From: Liolophura sinensis
Taxonomy: Eukaryota; Mollusca; Polyplacophora; Chitonida; Chitonidae
Reading direction: 5' to 3'
Assembly (NCBI RefSeq): GCF_032854445.1
Contig: NC_088306.1
Location: 26,509,764 to 26,573,763, forward strand
Length of the DNA stretch: 64,000 nucleotides
Part shown: one piece after another, positions 23,656 through 36,800 of the stretch
Position numbering within the stretch: the stretch's first letter is position 1
Layout: every line of letters starts with the position of its first letter
Translations under genes and position numbers: made by a program
Notes under the pieces: generated by a model
Told to the model about the DNA's origin: nothing
What the model saw: the letters and a program-made list of their open reading frames with translations, nothing else
Database searches by the model: none

Positions 23656-24980
23656 CGGTGACTTCCATGCCCGATGACAACACCAGTCAGAGACTAATCG
23701 CCGGAAATGGATCCATACCGCGACGTCCGTCCCAAACTACAGTCTGTGCCACAAGTCTAGCTTGTGTCGAATTTTCCATCACAGTGTAGACTTGCTAATG
23801 CTTAAGTGTCGCATATGTTCCGGTCTTTTCATTATAAAAAAAAGGAAACAGGGCATTAAGAAAATAAAAAATAGCCAAACAAATTAAAAATATCTATGGA
23901 CTGGGTTGCCTAAGGAAGTTCAGCACTACCTGTGGATAGTGTGTCAGTTTACACGCCCCAGGCATTAAACAAATCCTTAATTAGAATTGTAATTAGAATT
24001 TAATTACAATGTTTGCTTTCTTGCTTAGTCTATCCGATGATACAGTAAATGTTTGCAAATGTCGCTCTTCATGTTGTTATTGTGGTTATTATTATTATTC
24101 TGATTTCGGTGTTTAATTGCCTTCAAACGGTGTACTTATTATTAATGGTATGAGTTAACTATACTCAAACCCAATTCAACGAAAAACACATTGTCAACTT
24201 AAACGGAAAAAACCCCAACCCATAGTGTGATATTCTATCGTATTATTCGTTGCACACATCAAGCAAATCCGAGAGTTTCCTGTTGCATTGTACACCATTC
24301 TCGCCTTAATCATGTTAATTGTGTTTTCATTTGTACAGCACAATTTTTGTAAATATTTATCTGATAGTTTGTCATTTGTCACCAAAATGTGTATATTAGG
24401 ATTTTTAGTCAGGATTGCACACATTATAGTTGTGTTTCGTTTTCCCTTGTATTTGTGAAAAATACATGTATTCTCTGAGGCAATTATACAGCAAACAAAA
24501 TTTAAAAAACAATGGGATTCAATAAACAAAAAAAAAAAAAAAAAACAGCACAAAAATAAAAAAAAAAACTTTGGTCACACAACTGACTTTCCCAAGGGTC
24601 GTTTCACTTCAGATTCAAAGGCTTTTGGCTATTGAAAAAGAGGATGAGTCAGTTTTCATATCCCTAAAACATGACCACACCAAACTGTGAGGCGTATAAA
24701 TGAAACGGAAGAATGTGAGAAACCCACAGGCCTTTTTCTAAATTTGTCTGTCGCTGAAATGATGGCTCCTTTTAGATCACACCTCAGTTTTCTAAGCATT
24801 GTACAGTTTCGCTTGACTCACAAAAGCAAATGAGTAACAGCCGGTTACCGTTTGATAACCTACATGCATTGTTATACTCTGCCTCATCAGTGCTCTCTGT
24901 TTAAATACTCATATACATGGGAAATGTTAAACAGAGATTCGTCATAATATGCATGGACAGTCTGTTATTTATATTTCACG
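23656..24980. other. Gene A upstream region, nothing further recognised
   Basis: AT-rich sequence with poly-A runs near 24525-24570. No exon or named repeat was identified. Confidence 0.5.
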
Positions 24981-24995
24981 ACTCTTGATCAACAA

Positions 24996-26341
24996 ACAAC
25001 ACGAATCCATGTACAGATTTATCTTGACATTGGCAGGTGAACACCTCATGTAACATACAGCCAACACCAATCCATATACGGATATATCTGAAATTGGCAA
25101 GTGAACACCCCACGTAACATACAGACAACACCAATCCATATACAGATATATCTGACATTGGCAGGTGAACACCCCATGTAACATACAGACAACAAAAATC
25201 CATATACAGATATATCTGACATTGGCAGGTGAACACCCCATGTAACATACAAGCAACACCAATCCATATACAGATATATCTGACATTGGCAGGTGAACAC
25301 CCCATGTAACATACAGACAACACCAATCCATATACAGATATATCTTGACATTGGCAGGTGAACACCCCATGTGACATACAGACAACACCAATCCATATAC
25401 AGATATATCTGACATTGGCAGGTGAACACCCCATGTGACATACAGACAACACCAATCCATATACAGATATATCTTGACACTGGCAGGTGAACACCCCATG
25501 TAACATACAGACAACACCAATCCATATACAGATATATCTTGACACTGGCAGGTGAACACCTCATGTAACATACAGACAACACCAATCCCATATAAAGATA
25601 TATCTGACATTGGCAGGTGAACACCCCATGTAACATACAGACAACACCAATCCATATACAGATTTATCTGACATTGACGGGTGAACACCTCATGTAACAT
25701 ACAGACAACACCAATCCATATACAGATATGTCGGACATTGGCAGGTGAACACCCCATGTAACATACAAGCAACACAAATCCATATACAGATTTATCTGAC
25801 ATTGGCGGGTGAACATTCCATGTAACATACAGACAACACCAATCCATATACAGATTTATCTTGACATTGGCAGGTGAACACCCCATGTAACATACAGGCA
25901 ACACCAATCCATATACAGATATATCTGACATTGGCAGGTGAACGCCTCATGTAACATACAGCCAACACGAATCCCATATAAAGATATATCTGACATTGGC
26001 AGGTGAACACCCCATGTAACATACAGACAAACGAATCCCATATAAAGATATATCTGACATTGGCAGGTGAACACCTCATGTAACATACAGACAACACAAA
26101 TCCATATACAGATATATCTGACATTGGCAGGTGAATACCCCATGTAACATACAGACAACACCAATCCCATATACAGATATATCTGACATTGGCAGGTGAA
26201 CACCCCATGTAACATACAGACAACACCAATCCATATACAGATTTATCTGACATTGGCGGGTGAACACCCCATGTAACATACAGACAACATAAATCCATAT
26301 AAAGATATATCTGACATTGGCGGGTGAACACCTCATGTAAC
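24996..26341. repeat. 64/65-bp minisatellite, about 21 units
   Basis: A unit contains CCAATCCATATACAGATATA, TCTGACATTGGCAGGTGAAC and ACCCCATGTAACATACAGAC. The period is 64, or 65 where TCTTGACATTGG is present. Open frames up to 320 codons on the minus strand are only the repeat translated. Confidence 0.96.
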
Positions 26342-26851
26342 CTGCAGGTAACGCCTTACTTTTTTAGAAAGTTTAGATGGAACATAGTATTTGTGTGGTT
26401 TCCTGAAACGCTTGCAATAATTTGTCATAGTTAAACGTTGATCTGTGAAGCAATTTTCATTTTGATTTTTTAAATAATTACTGCAGTACAGAATGGAAAT
26501 ATAGCTCACTACATTTCAGACGAAAGAGAATGGCTATTATTTATTTTCATTTTTCCATTACATGACGAGGGTCAAGGTTTACGACTGAAGGAAACTGTAG
26601 TGTTATGAGTCGATCGCCTTTACCTGACATATGCCCAGATTTTAGGCAACTCAAGTGACTCCATTGCATTCCCAGACGTCTGTACTACCGAGGACCCCTG
26701 ACACGTCCCAAACTCACACATTCAGGTTATAGAGAACAGTGTTCTTACTTGGTATCAAGATAATAGCATTATATCTGAAAATACTTTCAACTTTTTAACC
26801 CTCAGATTTTCATATTTTTTTCAAAGTGTTCAAATATAAACAGCCACAGCT

Positions 26852-27065
26852 ACAGCATAGGGACTGAAACCAGGGCAGCGATGACAGTGTAATAGTCGAC
26901 AGACTATTGTACATGCAAGTACATCTAACTGGTAAAACAGGCGTCTTGTCAATGTACCTCAGGCTTTTTGGTCCAACTGTTCGTGTAAATGATTAAATAT
27001 TAACACAAAAACACGCCCTTTAGCAACATGGCTGGAGAAGAATATTTAGGGAATTAGGAGGCGAT
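26852..27065 (+). repeat. MITE copy between two minisatellites
   Basis: ACAGCATAGGGACTGAAACC, GCGATGACAGTGTAATAG, GGCGTCTTGTCAATGTACC and TTAGCAACATGGCTGGA identify the family. Confidence 0.65.
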
Positions 27066-27225
27066 AACTACTTCATTATACGTCACTGGTCTCGCACAAT
27101 TTGTTCTCCTAAAAAAGGATGTTCCGATAATGACTCCTCTGCTAAAAAAAACTGAACCATTTACTAAAATCATAGCATCCTCTTGGCTACACTTCGTTTT
27201 ATCCCGAGCTACTCAGTTTGCTACT

Positions 27226-28745
27226 TTGTTGAGGTAAAGAAGTCTTACACAAGACTTCTGATGTACAATTTTATAGTTGGTATGTCTAAAGGCATTGACT
27301 TATATGCATGTCTGAGAAAGCCTATCTGTCAAGCTTATATTTGGTATGTCTACAGGCATTTACGTATATGCCTATCTGAGAAGGCCTATCTGCCACTTTT
27401 ATAGTTGATATGTCTACAGGCATTTACTTACAGACCTACCTGAGAAAGCCTGTCTGTCATTGTTATAGTTGTTATGTCTACAGGCATTAACTTACAGGCC
27501 TATCTGAGAAGGCCTATGTGACAATTTTACAGTTGGTATGTCTACAGGCATTAACTTACAGGCCTACCTGAGAAAGCCTATCTGTCAAGCTTATATTTGG
27601 TATGTCTACAGGCATTTGCGTACAGGCCTATCTGAGAAGGCCTATCTGACAATGTTATAGTTGGCATGTCTACAGGCATTAACTTACAGGCCTATCTGAG
27701 AAAGCCTGTCTGTCAATGTTATAGTTGGTATGTCTACAGGCATTTACCTACAGGCCTGCCTGAGAAGGCCTATCTGTCAATGTTATAGTTGTTATGTCTA
27801 CAGGCATTAACTTACAGGCCTATCTGAGAAGGCCTATGTGACAATTTTACAGTTGGTATGTCTACAGGCATTAACTTACAGGCCTACCTGAGAAAGCCTA
27901 TCTGTCAAGCTTATATTTGGTATGTCTACAGGCATTTGCGTACAGGCCTATCTGAAAAGGCCTATCTGTCCATTTTATAGTTGGTATGTCTACAGGCATT
28001 GACTTATATGCCTGTCTGAGAAGGCCTATCTGTCAATGCTATAGTTGGTATGTCTACAGGCATTTGCGTACAGGCCTATCTGAAAAGGCCTATCTGTCCA
28101 TTTTATAGTTGGTATGTCTACAGGCATTGACTTATATGCCTGTCTGAGAAGGCCTATCTGTCAATGCTATAGTTGGTATGTCTAAAGGCATTTTCTTACA
28201 GGCCTAAGATCTATCTGACAAATTAATAGTTTGTATGTCTAGAGACGTTTATTTGGTATCGTTTCTGAGAATTGTATAGTTGGTATGTCTACAGGCACTT
28301 GTTGGCCTATCTGAGAAAGTCTATCTGACAACTTTACACTTGGTATATCTGCAGACGTTTACGTGGTCGCCTATTTGAGAAGGCCTATCTAACTATTTTA
28401 TAATTGGTATGTCTACAGGCGTTTACTCGAAGCCTATTGGAGAAGACTTAGCTGAGAATTTTATAGTTGGTATGACTACAGGCCTTTACTTACAGGCCTA
28501 TCTCAGAGGGCCTATCTGTCAATGTTATAGTGGGTATGTAAACAAGCATTTACTTACAGGCCTATCTGCGAAGGCCTATCTGGTAATTTTATAGTTGTTA
28601 TATCTACAAGCGTTTATTTCTTGACCTGTCGGAGGAGGCTTATCTGGCAATTTTGTAGCTGGAATCTCCACAGGCGTTTACTTGTAGACCTATCTGAGAA
28701 GGCCCATCTGACAATTTTATAGTTGGTATGTCTACAGGGGTTTGG
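27226..28745. repeat. 64-bp minisatellite, about 24 units, with higher-order repeats
   Basis: A unit contains TATAGTTGGTATGTCTACAG, GCATTAACTTACAGGCCTAT and CTGAGAAGGCCTATCTGTCA. A five-unit block recurs at exactly 320 nt (TGTTATAGTTGTTATGTCTA at 27461 and 27781), and a two-unit block at 128 nt (GGCATTTGCG at 27931 and 28059). Units decay toward the right edge. The sequence is unrelated to the 64-bp array at 25 kb. Confidence 0.96.
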
Positions 28746-29097
28746 CTATTGGCTTACCTGAGAATTGGTGTATACGGTACTTAAAACCCTCCGCTGGCTA
28801 CATTCATATAGCCCAAATGGCTTCATAGTATATCTGAGGCACTGTTAAACTAAATCTGAAAGTAGAACATGGTCATGGACGTTGACGGAGAATTTCCAGA
28901 TTTGTCCACTCTCTGTGTTCTTCGCGTCCTGTAGACGACTTAGTACATACACTAGTAACTGATTGCGATTGTCTATATATAACAGGTTAGTAACTTGCAA
29001 ACGATCGCTGGTTTACCCCGTGCAGTCAGGTTCATTTCTCCCATGAAACTGATCGATATGGTATAAGAGTATGAAATGGGAATATCAAAATCATTTC

Positions 29098-29098
<1 letters not shown>

Positions 29099-29169
<71 letters not shown>

Positions 29170-29191
29170 GTGTGTGTGTGTGTGTGTGTGT
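29099..29191. repeat. (TA)n followed by (GT)n microsatellite
   Basis: About 70 nt of TA joined by ACG to about 20 nt of GT. Confidence 0.95.
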
Positions 29192-32185
29192 TTCATTTAT
29201 TTGACTGCAGCAATGAAGAATAGTTAATAGTAATTCACTTATCAAAATACTTTGACACCCATTCTTTCAAAGTCTGTTCATCTGAAGCACAATTCATTTC
29301 ATACTTTATGCATAATTTAAGTTATATGTAGCAGTTTTTCTATTATGTATGCTTCATAAATGCTTGATATGTTCCACAAATTTACTGATATACCGACTGC
29401 TACTGAACACACAAATTATGAGTATGATTTAAATAAAGGACAAGAGAATAAATGGCACTTATTCTACATTTTCTACTGTGGTGTTAAATTTGTTTATTGT
29501 CGATCAGGGCCGTTTAAGTCAAATTTATTACATTTTTCGGCAGAAAGAAAAACTGTGTTAAGTCTTCGGAAATTTTCATGGAAAGGCGTTTTGTGGAAAC
29601 AATGGAGAGTAAATACTTATTTATGAGCAAAGTTTTTTGCACTTATTAGCATTTGATATGAGCCCAATTGTGTTTAATTACAATTTTAGGACAGTTGGAC
29701 GGGATAATAAGCTTTAAAGTTTGTAAACTCAAATCCGCTTTATTTATTTTTTTGTGGTTTTCTGAGTTCGCTACAAAACTTAAGAAGAAGAAAAAAAAAC
29801 AGGTCAGGCGTCCACCGTGGGAAATTGAGAATTCTAACTGTATCACTTTTTTCTGGAAATGATCTCATTTACCACATATGCCTGTGACAGTGAACTGCAA
29901 GCTCACTAACCAATAAGACTTGTGGAAAGCAATCACAGAGAAATTTCTCAGATCAAGCCTTGGTTACAGAACAGAGGTAATTTCAATAAAAAGATTTCGA
30001 AATTTTTTGGCTATATAAAAAGTAATTTTCACACGGTTTTAATGTTTTGTGTTTAATGTTTTATGCAAACAAAAAGTGCAATAAAAAAAGGATGGTCGCG
30101 ATGACGACAACGGGATATTCAGATTTTGTGGAGTCATTTTAAATTACCTGTTTTCGACAAGCAGAAAGAACCTAACTGTACAACTCAACACTATATGTTA
30201 CACGTAAATATAGTTTTTGGCTGGTCATTTGTTAAAAGCAATCCGATGATACTCTGACATTAATAAATGCATGATGGAAAACACTATTATACCACAACAA
30301 CAACTCACAGAATGACAGATATTGCATGTTGTTTGTAAATTTTCTATGTTTCTGTTATCGCTTAATGTTGTTTTAATATTTCTCATATAATGTTTTTTCT
30401 ATATTTCTGTCTTCACTTCTTGTTCTCTCTATCTTTCGCTTATTTATCAAAAGTGGTTGATTTATCCATAAACTGAAATACAAAAGCCTACTGACATTCT
30501 CCAGAATTTAGCCCAGCATTCTGATCTATTCAGTGTGAATAACAGGGTTGTTTGTACATTCCCATCATAACACTGACCGCTGTATAAGTGAAATAATCTT
30601 GAGTTCGGCGTAAAACACCAGACAAATAAATAATTCTGTGTACATTTAACATTTGTAGCACTAAACTGTGAGTGCATGGTTGATATCGGTTGTTAAAATA
30701 TGGACAATACGTTACAAGCATTTCATATTCACACGATAATGGAAACTAACTGTTAAAATATTATGGTACCTAATATGTGGCCTTTGATAAGAGGAGAACA
30801 TATACTGTAGATCTTGATACACGCAAAATTGTAAAGATCGATGGGGGTGGTGAACTAAGTTTGGGTCTGTTATTTCGCAAACCCAGGGGTCTTGGGACAA
30901 AGAGCAAGGTAAACAACACACCTGACACATCTGTTTGTTGAGGGAAATGCGTAATGGCGCAATGCAAGAAAAAGGTGCGGGAAGCAAACACGACGGGTCT
31001 TGAGAACAAGGGCCATGGACAAGAACGGGCGATTGTTTGCATCCACTAACAAAGAAGAGTTTACAATATATCGTCCTAAGTGAACCCATTTCCGTCTACC
31101 GTCGAATCTCTCCGCGACTTCGTTCGCGTTGATGGAGATGATCGACGGAGCATGACCGGAAGACGTAACCGCACGCGGTGACACACAGAACCGGAAGTGT
31201 GTTAATAAAAGAACGAGGTTAATTAATCAGAGGTAATGAGCTATTTTTGTAACTATAGTAGATTTTCTGAACACATGATAGTTTGTTGGTAGTGTTAATG
31301 CACCCGTCTGTGATTTCAGAATTCAGAGCCACGACAATTAAGATATAAAAACTGGGGTATTTAGGAACTATATATGTATGTTTAGAAGACAAATTCTGTA
31401 TAGAAATTGTCCATGTCCAGGCTACCTCTATATCGGAATTTGGTATTCATTTCCTTCTTTAGGTTATTGTTTATCACATGCATACGACATCAATTGTTCA
31501 CTGTCATTTTTAACATTAATAACTAATTACTGAAATTATATACTATTATGACTTTATACCGAGTCGCACTACAATGTATGTTTACATAAAACGAGTTGAA
31601 ATTGGCTTCCAGTTCAAGTCTGAATCTATAGGTGGTACGAGAAGCGGTGTGTGGAACTGTGGAGGAATTGTTTCGTCCTCACTATTGTGCATATATTTTT
31701 GTACCAGTTTCCACTGTCATGATATTTCACCAAGATTTCATGTTTCCTTCGATTTAATATGGTTAGTACTAAACCCCTTATGTTCAAAAATTTTTCGGTG
31801 GTGATCAGTATTACTGTTGGAGGAAATCGGAATGCCGGGAGAAAACCTTGTGCCTTTGGCATGTTACCAACGAACTTTCGTACATGTAAAGTACAGATAT
31901 GCATACCATTGCCGGTCAATGAATTCACAATTTATCGGCCATCTGCTGTCGAATATATTTGTTTATTTATTTATGTGTTTTACGGCGTACTCAAGAATAT
32001 TTCACGGCGGCCAGCATTATGATGGGAGGAAACCGGACAGAGCTCAAGGAAACCCACGACCATCCGCAGGTTGCCGATGGACCTTCCTAGGTACGGCCGG
32101 AGCTGTCGAATACATGATAAGACTTTAATTTGACAGAGTTTAATTGTCGTATATACATATAACATAAAGCAAATACCCTGGTTGA
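29192..32185. other. Intergenic between the gene pair, SINE pieces and one CpG-rich patch
   Basis: No coding exon was identified. 30570-30640 is a SINE tail fragment (+) and 31955-32110 an inverted SINE (GTTTTACGGCGTACTCAAGA, GATGGGAGGAAACCGG). 31080-31205 is unusually CpG-rich and has two CCGGAAG sites. Overlapping open frames at 30710-31185 in three registers show no recognisable protein. Confidence 0.5.
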
Positions 32186-32582
32186 CGAGCTGCTTTTCAT
32201 GTAAGTATAGGTAAATATATAAGCAAAGGTGCTGATGAACAGCTGTTCATATAAGTATAGGTAAATATGTAAGTACATGCGCTGATCAGCTGCTGTTCAT
32301 ATAATTCTATTTAAATATATAAGTAAAGGTGCTGATGAACAGCTGTTTATATAAGTATAGATAAACATGTAAGTAAAGGCGCTGATGAGCTGCTGTTCAT
32401 ATAAGTATAGGTAAATATATAAGTAAAGGCGCTGATGAACTGCTGTTCATATAAGTATAGGTAAATATATAAGTAAAGGCGCTGATAAGCCGCTGTCCAT
32501 ATAACTATAGGTAAATATATAAGTAAAGGCGCTCATGAGCTGCTGTTCATATAAATAAAGGTAAATATATAAGTAAAGGCGT
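32186..32582. repeat. 50-bp tandem array, about 8 units
   Basis: A unit contains ATAAGTATAGGTAAATATAT, AAGTAAAGGCGCTGATGA and TGCTGTTCAT. The period is 50 (for example 32411, 32461, 32511). Confidence 0.95.
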
Positions 32583-32654
32583 ATGACTGTCCAAGTCACA
32601 ATGATCACATTGTTTTACAATGATTTGTAAAACGCCTTGAATTCCCTTTGAATA

Positions 32655-33058
32655 GGCTCATTGATACAATATGTATGTTTGGGGTTTTACGCCCATTGAT
32701 ATAGTATGTATGCTTGGGGTTTTACTCTCATTGATATAGTATGCATGCTTGGGATTTTACGCTCATTGATACAGTATGTATGCTTGTCGTTTTACGCCCA
32801 TTGATATAGTATGTATGTAAGCTTGGGTTTTTATGCTCATCGATATAGTATGTATACTTGGAGTTTAACGCTTAGTGATGTAGTATGTATGCTTGGGGTT
32901 TTATGCTCATTGATATAGTATGTATGCTTGGGGTTTTACGCTCATTGATACGGTATGTATGTTTGGGGTTTTACGCTCATTAATACGGTATGTATGTTTG
33001 GGGTTTTACGTTCATTGCTATAGTATGTATGCTTGGGGTTTTACGCTCTTTGATACAG
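32655..33058. repeat. 35-bp tandem array, about 11 units
   Basis: A unit contains TAGTATGTATGCTTGGGGTT and TTACGCTCATTGA. The period is mostly 35 (32881 to 32916). It ends about 0.8 kb before the gene B start codon. Confidence 0.95.
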
Positions 33059-33852
33059 TCGTTACACAATGTTAGTAGTTCTGCAAATTAAACTGACTAA
33101 TATGCAAAGTAATGCACGGATAGACATGGAAAGGACAAAACACATATGTACGAGTCACAATGATCAGCTCAGCTAAATTCCATGAATATCCTTTTATGGC
33201 CAGACACAGTAAATATATGCGCATGAACAGATAGAGACATATACGGACAGGCCCTTAATGTTACTCAGCTGTAAGGGACCACTGAGTAAAAATAAACAAA
33301 GAGCTATATGGTAATATTAGTTATAATGAATACAATTCTGATTGACACGTACTGATCTGAGCTGGAACTCTCCACGTAAGCCAGACTTTGTCTATTTTAG
33401 GCTTTGAGGAAGGTTACTTTTCCCATCTCAGGGAGAATTACATTTTTAGTAGTTATTCCAGGGGCTGGATGTTTCACCGGTCTTGAAAGCCAAATTCCAC
33501 TATGTTAAACATTTACAGTACTCTAAACTGAACGCTAAGACCTCTATACAAATATGACACCAGATTTATGTTCTTAAATTATACATTTACCCTTTGTTTT
33601 CTCAAATACAACACGCCTGTGCCATTGGCAGTGATTCTAATACACATGTATGCACACCCCACTACTGTAACAGAGTATAGTATACGAGCACTTAGCAGCG
33701 ACACTGCTTCTAGAACCATTGAGCATTTTCCCGTTTGCGTAGGAAATATGGATACGTCTGTAGCACGAAGTGGACGGACAGAGCTGTATTTCGCCTGACC
33801 CAACTGTTCGTCTGCCTGTTTTACACGACTACTACTGTTGCTACTACCGACA

Positions 33853-33885
33853 ATGCCCATCATGGTGACTTGTGTGCTATGTGCG
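33853..33885 (+). CDS. Gene B start exon (11 codons of signal peptide)
   Basis: ATG CCC ATC ATG begins 11 codons (MPIMVTCVLCA) ending at a strong donor GTAAGT in phase 0. The next exon (36258) opens in phase 0 after TTTTGTTTCAG with CGSLMWYVSMVTAF. The join is a convincing signal peptide. An in-frame TGA at 33796 with no ATG after it supports this start. The exon was found by splice logic rather than homology. Confidence 0.65.
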
Positions 33886-36800
33886 GTAAGTACACCCGTT
33901 GCAGACGGCACTTTTATGGTCACGTGATAAATGCACGTGCGTCACACATGTGGCATAAGCACCGCTCAACTATTAATAGAGTAAAATGTAAAATTGTTGA
34001 GATAATTTCTGTAAGAATCTTCTAAGTTTTGAACTCTAAGTTTCATGATTACACATTATGTCTAAATTTCTCTCTTTCTTAATACCCAGTTTGTGTCTTG
34101 CAACAACATTATCTCCCGCGATGACTATCTACAATCACGCTGGATGCTTTTCTTTTTAGTCTTTAAAACCGCCTGAAAACAATGTTATTATCAAAAGGTT
34201 GATACCAAAGGGGACATTATCCAAACTCATGTCGATCAAATCCAACACAATCACGCAGATCTTCCAGCTTATGGCAACCACATTGTACGCAGCAATGCGT
34301 GACCTTGTTCACAATACATAACATAAGAGCCTCAACCGGAAAAAGCCTCGCGTGAATCTTCTTACATCTATAGTGTGTGTCAAATGTGTGATTTTGACAT
34401 AATTTTGTTTAGCAGTCACAGGGCTTTTTGACTAACCATATAGCCAATATTGGCCTCACATGCAGCAATCAGGTCAGGTTTTGTTTCATTATATGGCTGG
34501 AAACGGCGCTGGACCCTATGCAAGGTCTTCACACCCACCAACCTGGAAATGTGAACATGCTGATATATCCATCAAACCCCATATGTAAGCCTACTTTTCA
34601 AAATAAAAAAAGAAGGGGAATTCCCGCTCGTGTTGACATTTCTAAAAAGAAATGATATGGACTTTAGTTTGTATATACATTCAGTTTTGTCACATTTCAC
34701 ATTATATCACGATAGCTTGTCCGTGAACGGTTTGCGTAATCAAATATCTCAGTGTTATTATTAAACGGTTTATCGAATTAAAGACACTGAGTATTGATGG
34801 CTTGGCCGCGTTTATACGGAATACCCCGTATCTGTTTTGAATAGCCTGTAGTGAAAGCCCAACTCCATGTGGCGCGTGGGAGCAAGAAGGTTATGCATAG
34901 AAATGGGGAAGTATTTGTTAGAATGGTTAAAGTAATAGGTGAGGCTTTTGTTTCTGGCTTACAGGGGTATATAGAGGTTGTATATCCTTCATGACAGAAC
35001 CTTACACAGATTTCGTGACACATATATGTACAACACAAACTATCATGGATAGTACAAACTTTAGTTGCATAGCTAAAGAAGATTTCAACAGTCCGGTAAA
35101 ATAATTGCAAACGTGTATATATGTATGTATGTAATTTATGTATGCATGTATATGCAGACAATCGCTCTGTCTTTTCTATGACGTAAGTTCATAATTAGAA
35201 AGATTTCCCGCCTAAAATATAAATCGAAGAATAAATATAAAATCGAATCGAATAAATATAAAACCAAGGTGTTTTTCATTCCTACCTTTGCGATAACATT
35301 TTGTAGATTGAAACTGTTGACGTATAAATGTGATGACAAAACAGCATTTTGAGTAATTCTTGAGGATCGACGTGTAATAAATTACAATTAAAGGCAATGA
35401 TAACACTAGCGGGAAATGTAAGCCACATGACTGACCATTAAATACTGTCTATAAAAGTAATTCGATTTATTTTTAAAATTTTTTTCTACCTAGTAAAATG
35501 CATTTGAAAGTTTTAATTCTACGGTGACTTTTTTCTGAAAATATTGGGACCATTGACGGTTTTTCCACTCAACACACATATACTGTTACATTTCTTCAAT
35601 AAAATGCACATACATGTAGATTTATGAATACGTTCACCGGTCAGGCCTTGAAGCGAGCCTCTTCAAGCAAAAAATTTGAATGTGACGTCACTGACGTCCT
35701 CTGGTTCACTACAGACCACCCTAGAATCTGATGTTTTAAAATCATTTTAGTCGGTTGGAAAAATTCAAAAGAAACTTTTTTCTAAGTCAGTTTTTAATGG
35801 CATTTCATCTGACATATTTTTCGCTTTAATGTTTTATTTGCCTTTAACATCACTGCATTTTTGGTAGCCTAATTGTGCTAAAGCCATGGTTATATGGGGT
35901 CTGCACTAATGTGAACTGTTTAAGCATTTACATGAGTACTTAGACTGTTTATATGATTGATATTTTACAACGTACTCAAGGATATTTCACTTATACCACT
36001 GCAGAACAGAAAGACTAAACCTTAACTCTTGAGGACTTGAGGCCGTGCTACATCGGTCACGTGTGACCATTTACTTGCTCACACACAATCGTTGCTGCTC
36101 TGTTTTTTTTTCTCTATGCTATATGTCTTTAGTTATATCATGTCACATTTTGCAAGAGAACAAGGATCAATCCAGCTTGGACCCGAGTTGTTATGCGCAG
36201 TAAAATATACACACCATCATGAGATTGTGAGATTCCCCGTTCGGCATTTTGTTTCAGTGCGGGAGTTTGATGTGGTATGTCTCCATGGTGACGGCCTTTA
36301 ACAAGAACGACATTTACCGGAAACCGATTCCTCCCGCCATGCAACGGGACCGGTCCACCATTGACGGTCTAAGGGGCCAGGAATTGTACACAAACGGAAC
36401 CATAGACGAAATCATATTAAAGAGCATGGGCGGAATCTGGAGTAAGCCGATAAGTGCAATACTCTTTTATTCCACTACGCAGTTTTCGAGTAGCGTCATT
36501 AAGACAACAGAGTCATGTTCCCCTGCAAAATGACGTCAACGGCAGGGCTACTTGCTTATCTCTTAGCATGGCACTGTTCGTGTTTAGTACCGACAGAACA
36601 TCATTATTTTCGCAATATTGGGAGCCCAAAACCCACTAAATAACATAATACAGAAAATCAATCTTAATTATTTATCATTAGTTTTCTATATTCTGTACAT
36701 TGCCCCACCGTGGCGTAAAATGACGACGTCATGTCACAAAGGGACGTCACTCTCTTGCCCTTACGTCGTATCCAGAAGAATATTGTAAAAATTCCACATT

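Noticed and set aside
24969-26336. Long minus-strand open frames up to 320 codons
   Set aside because: They are translations of the 64/65-bp array in several frames with the same short peptide cycling; not a gene.
24996-28745. CRISPR-like appearance of the 64-bp arrays
   Set aside because: Units are contiguous with no unique spacers, and the genome is eukaryotic with spliced genes.
30712-31184. Three overlapping minus-strand frames of 90-125 codons
   Set aside because: No recognisable domain, conserved splice structure or family; overlap in all registers suggests chance in a stop-poor patch. Kept only as a possible promoter patch.
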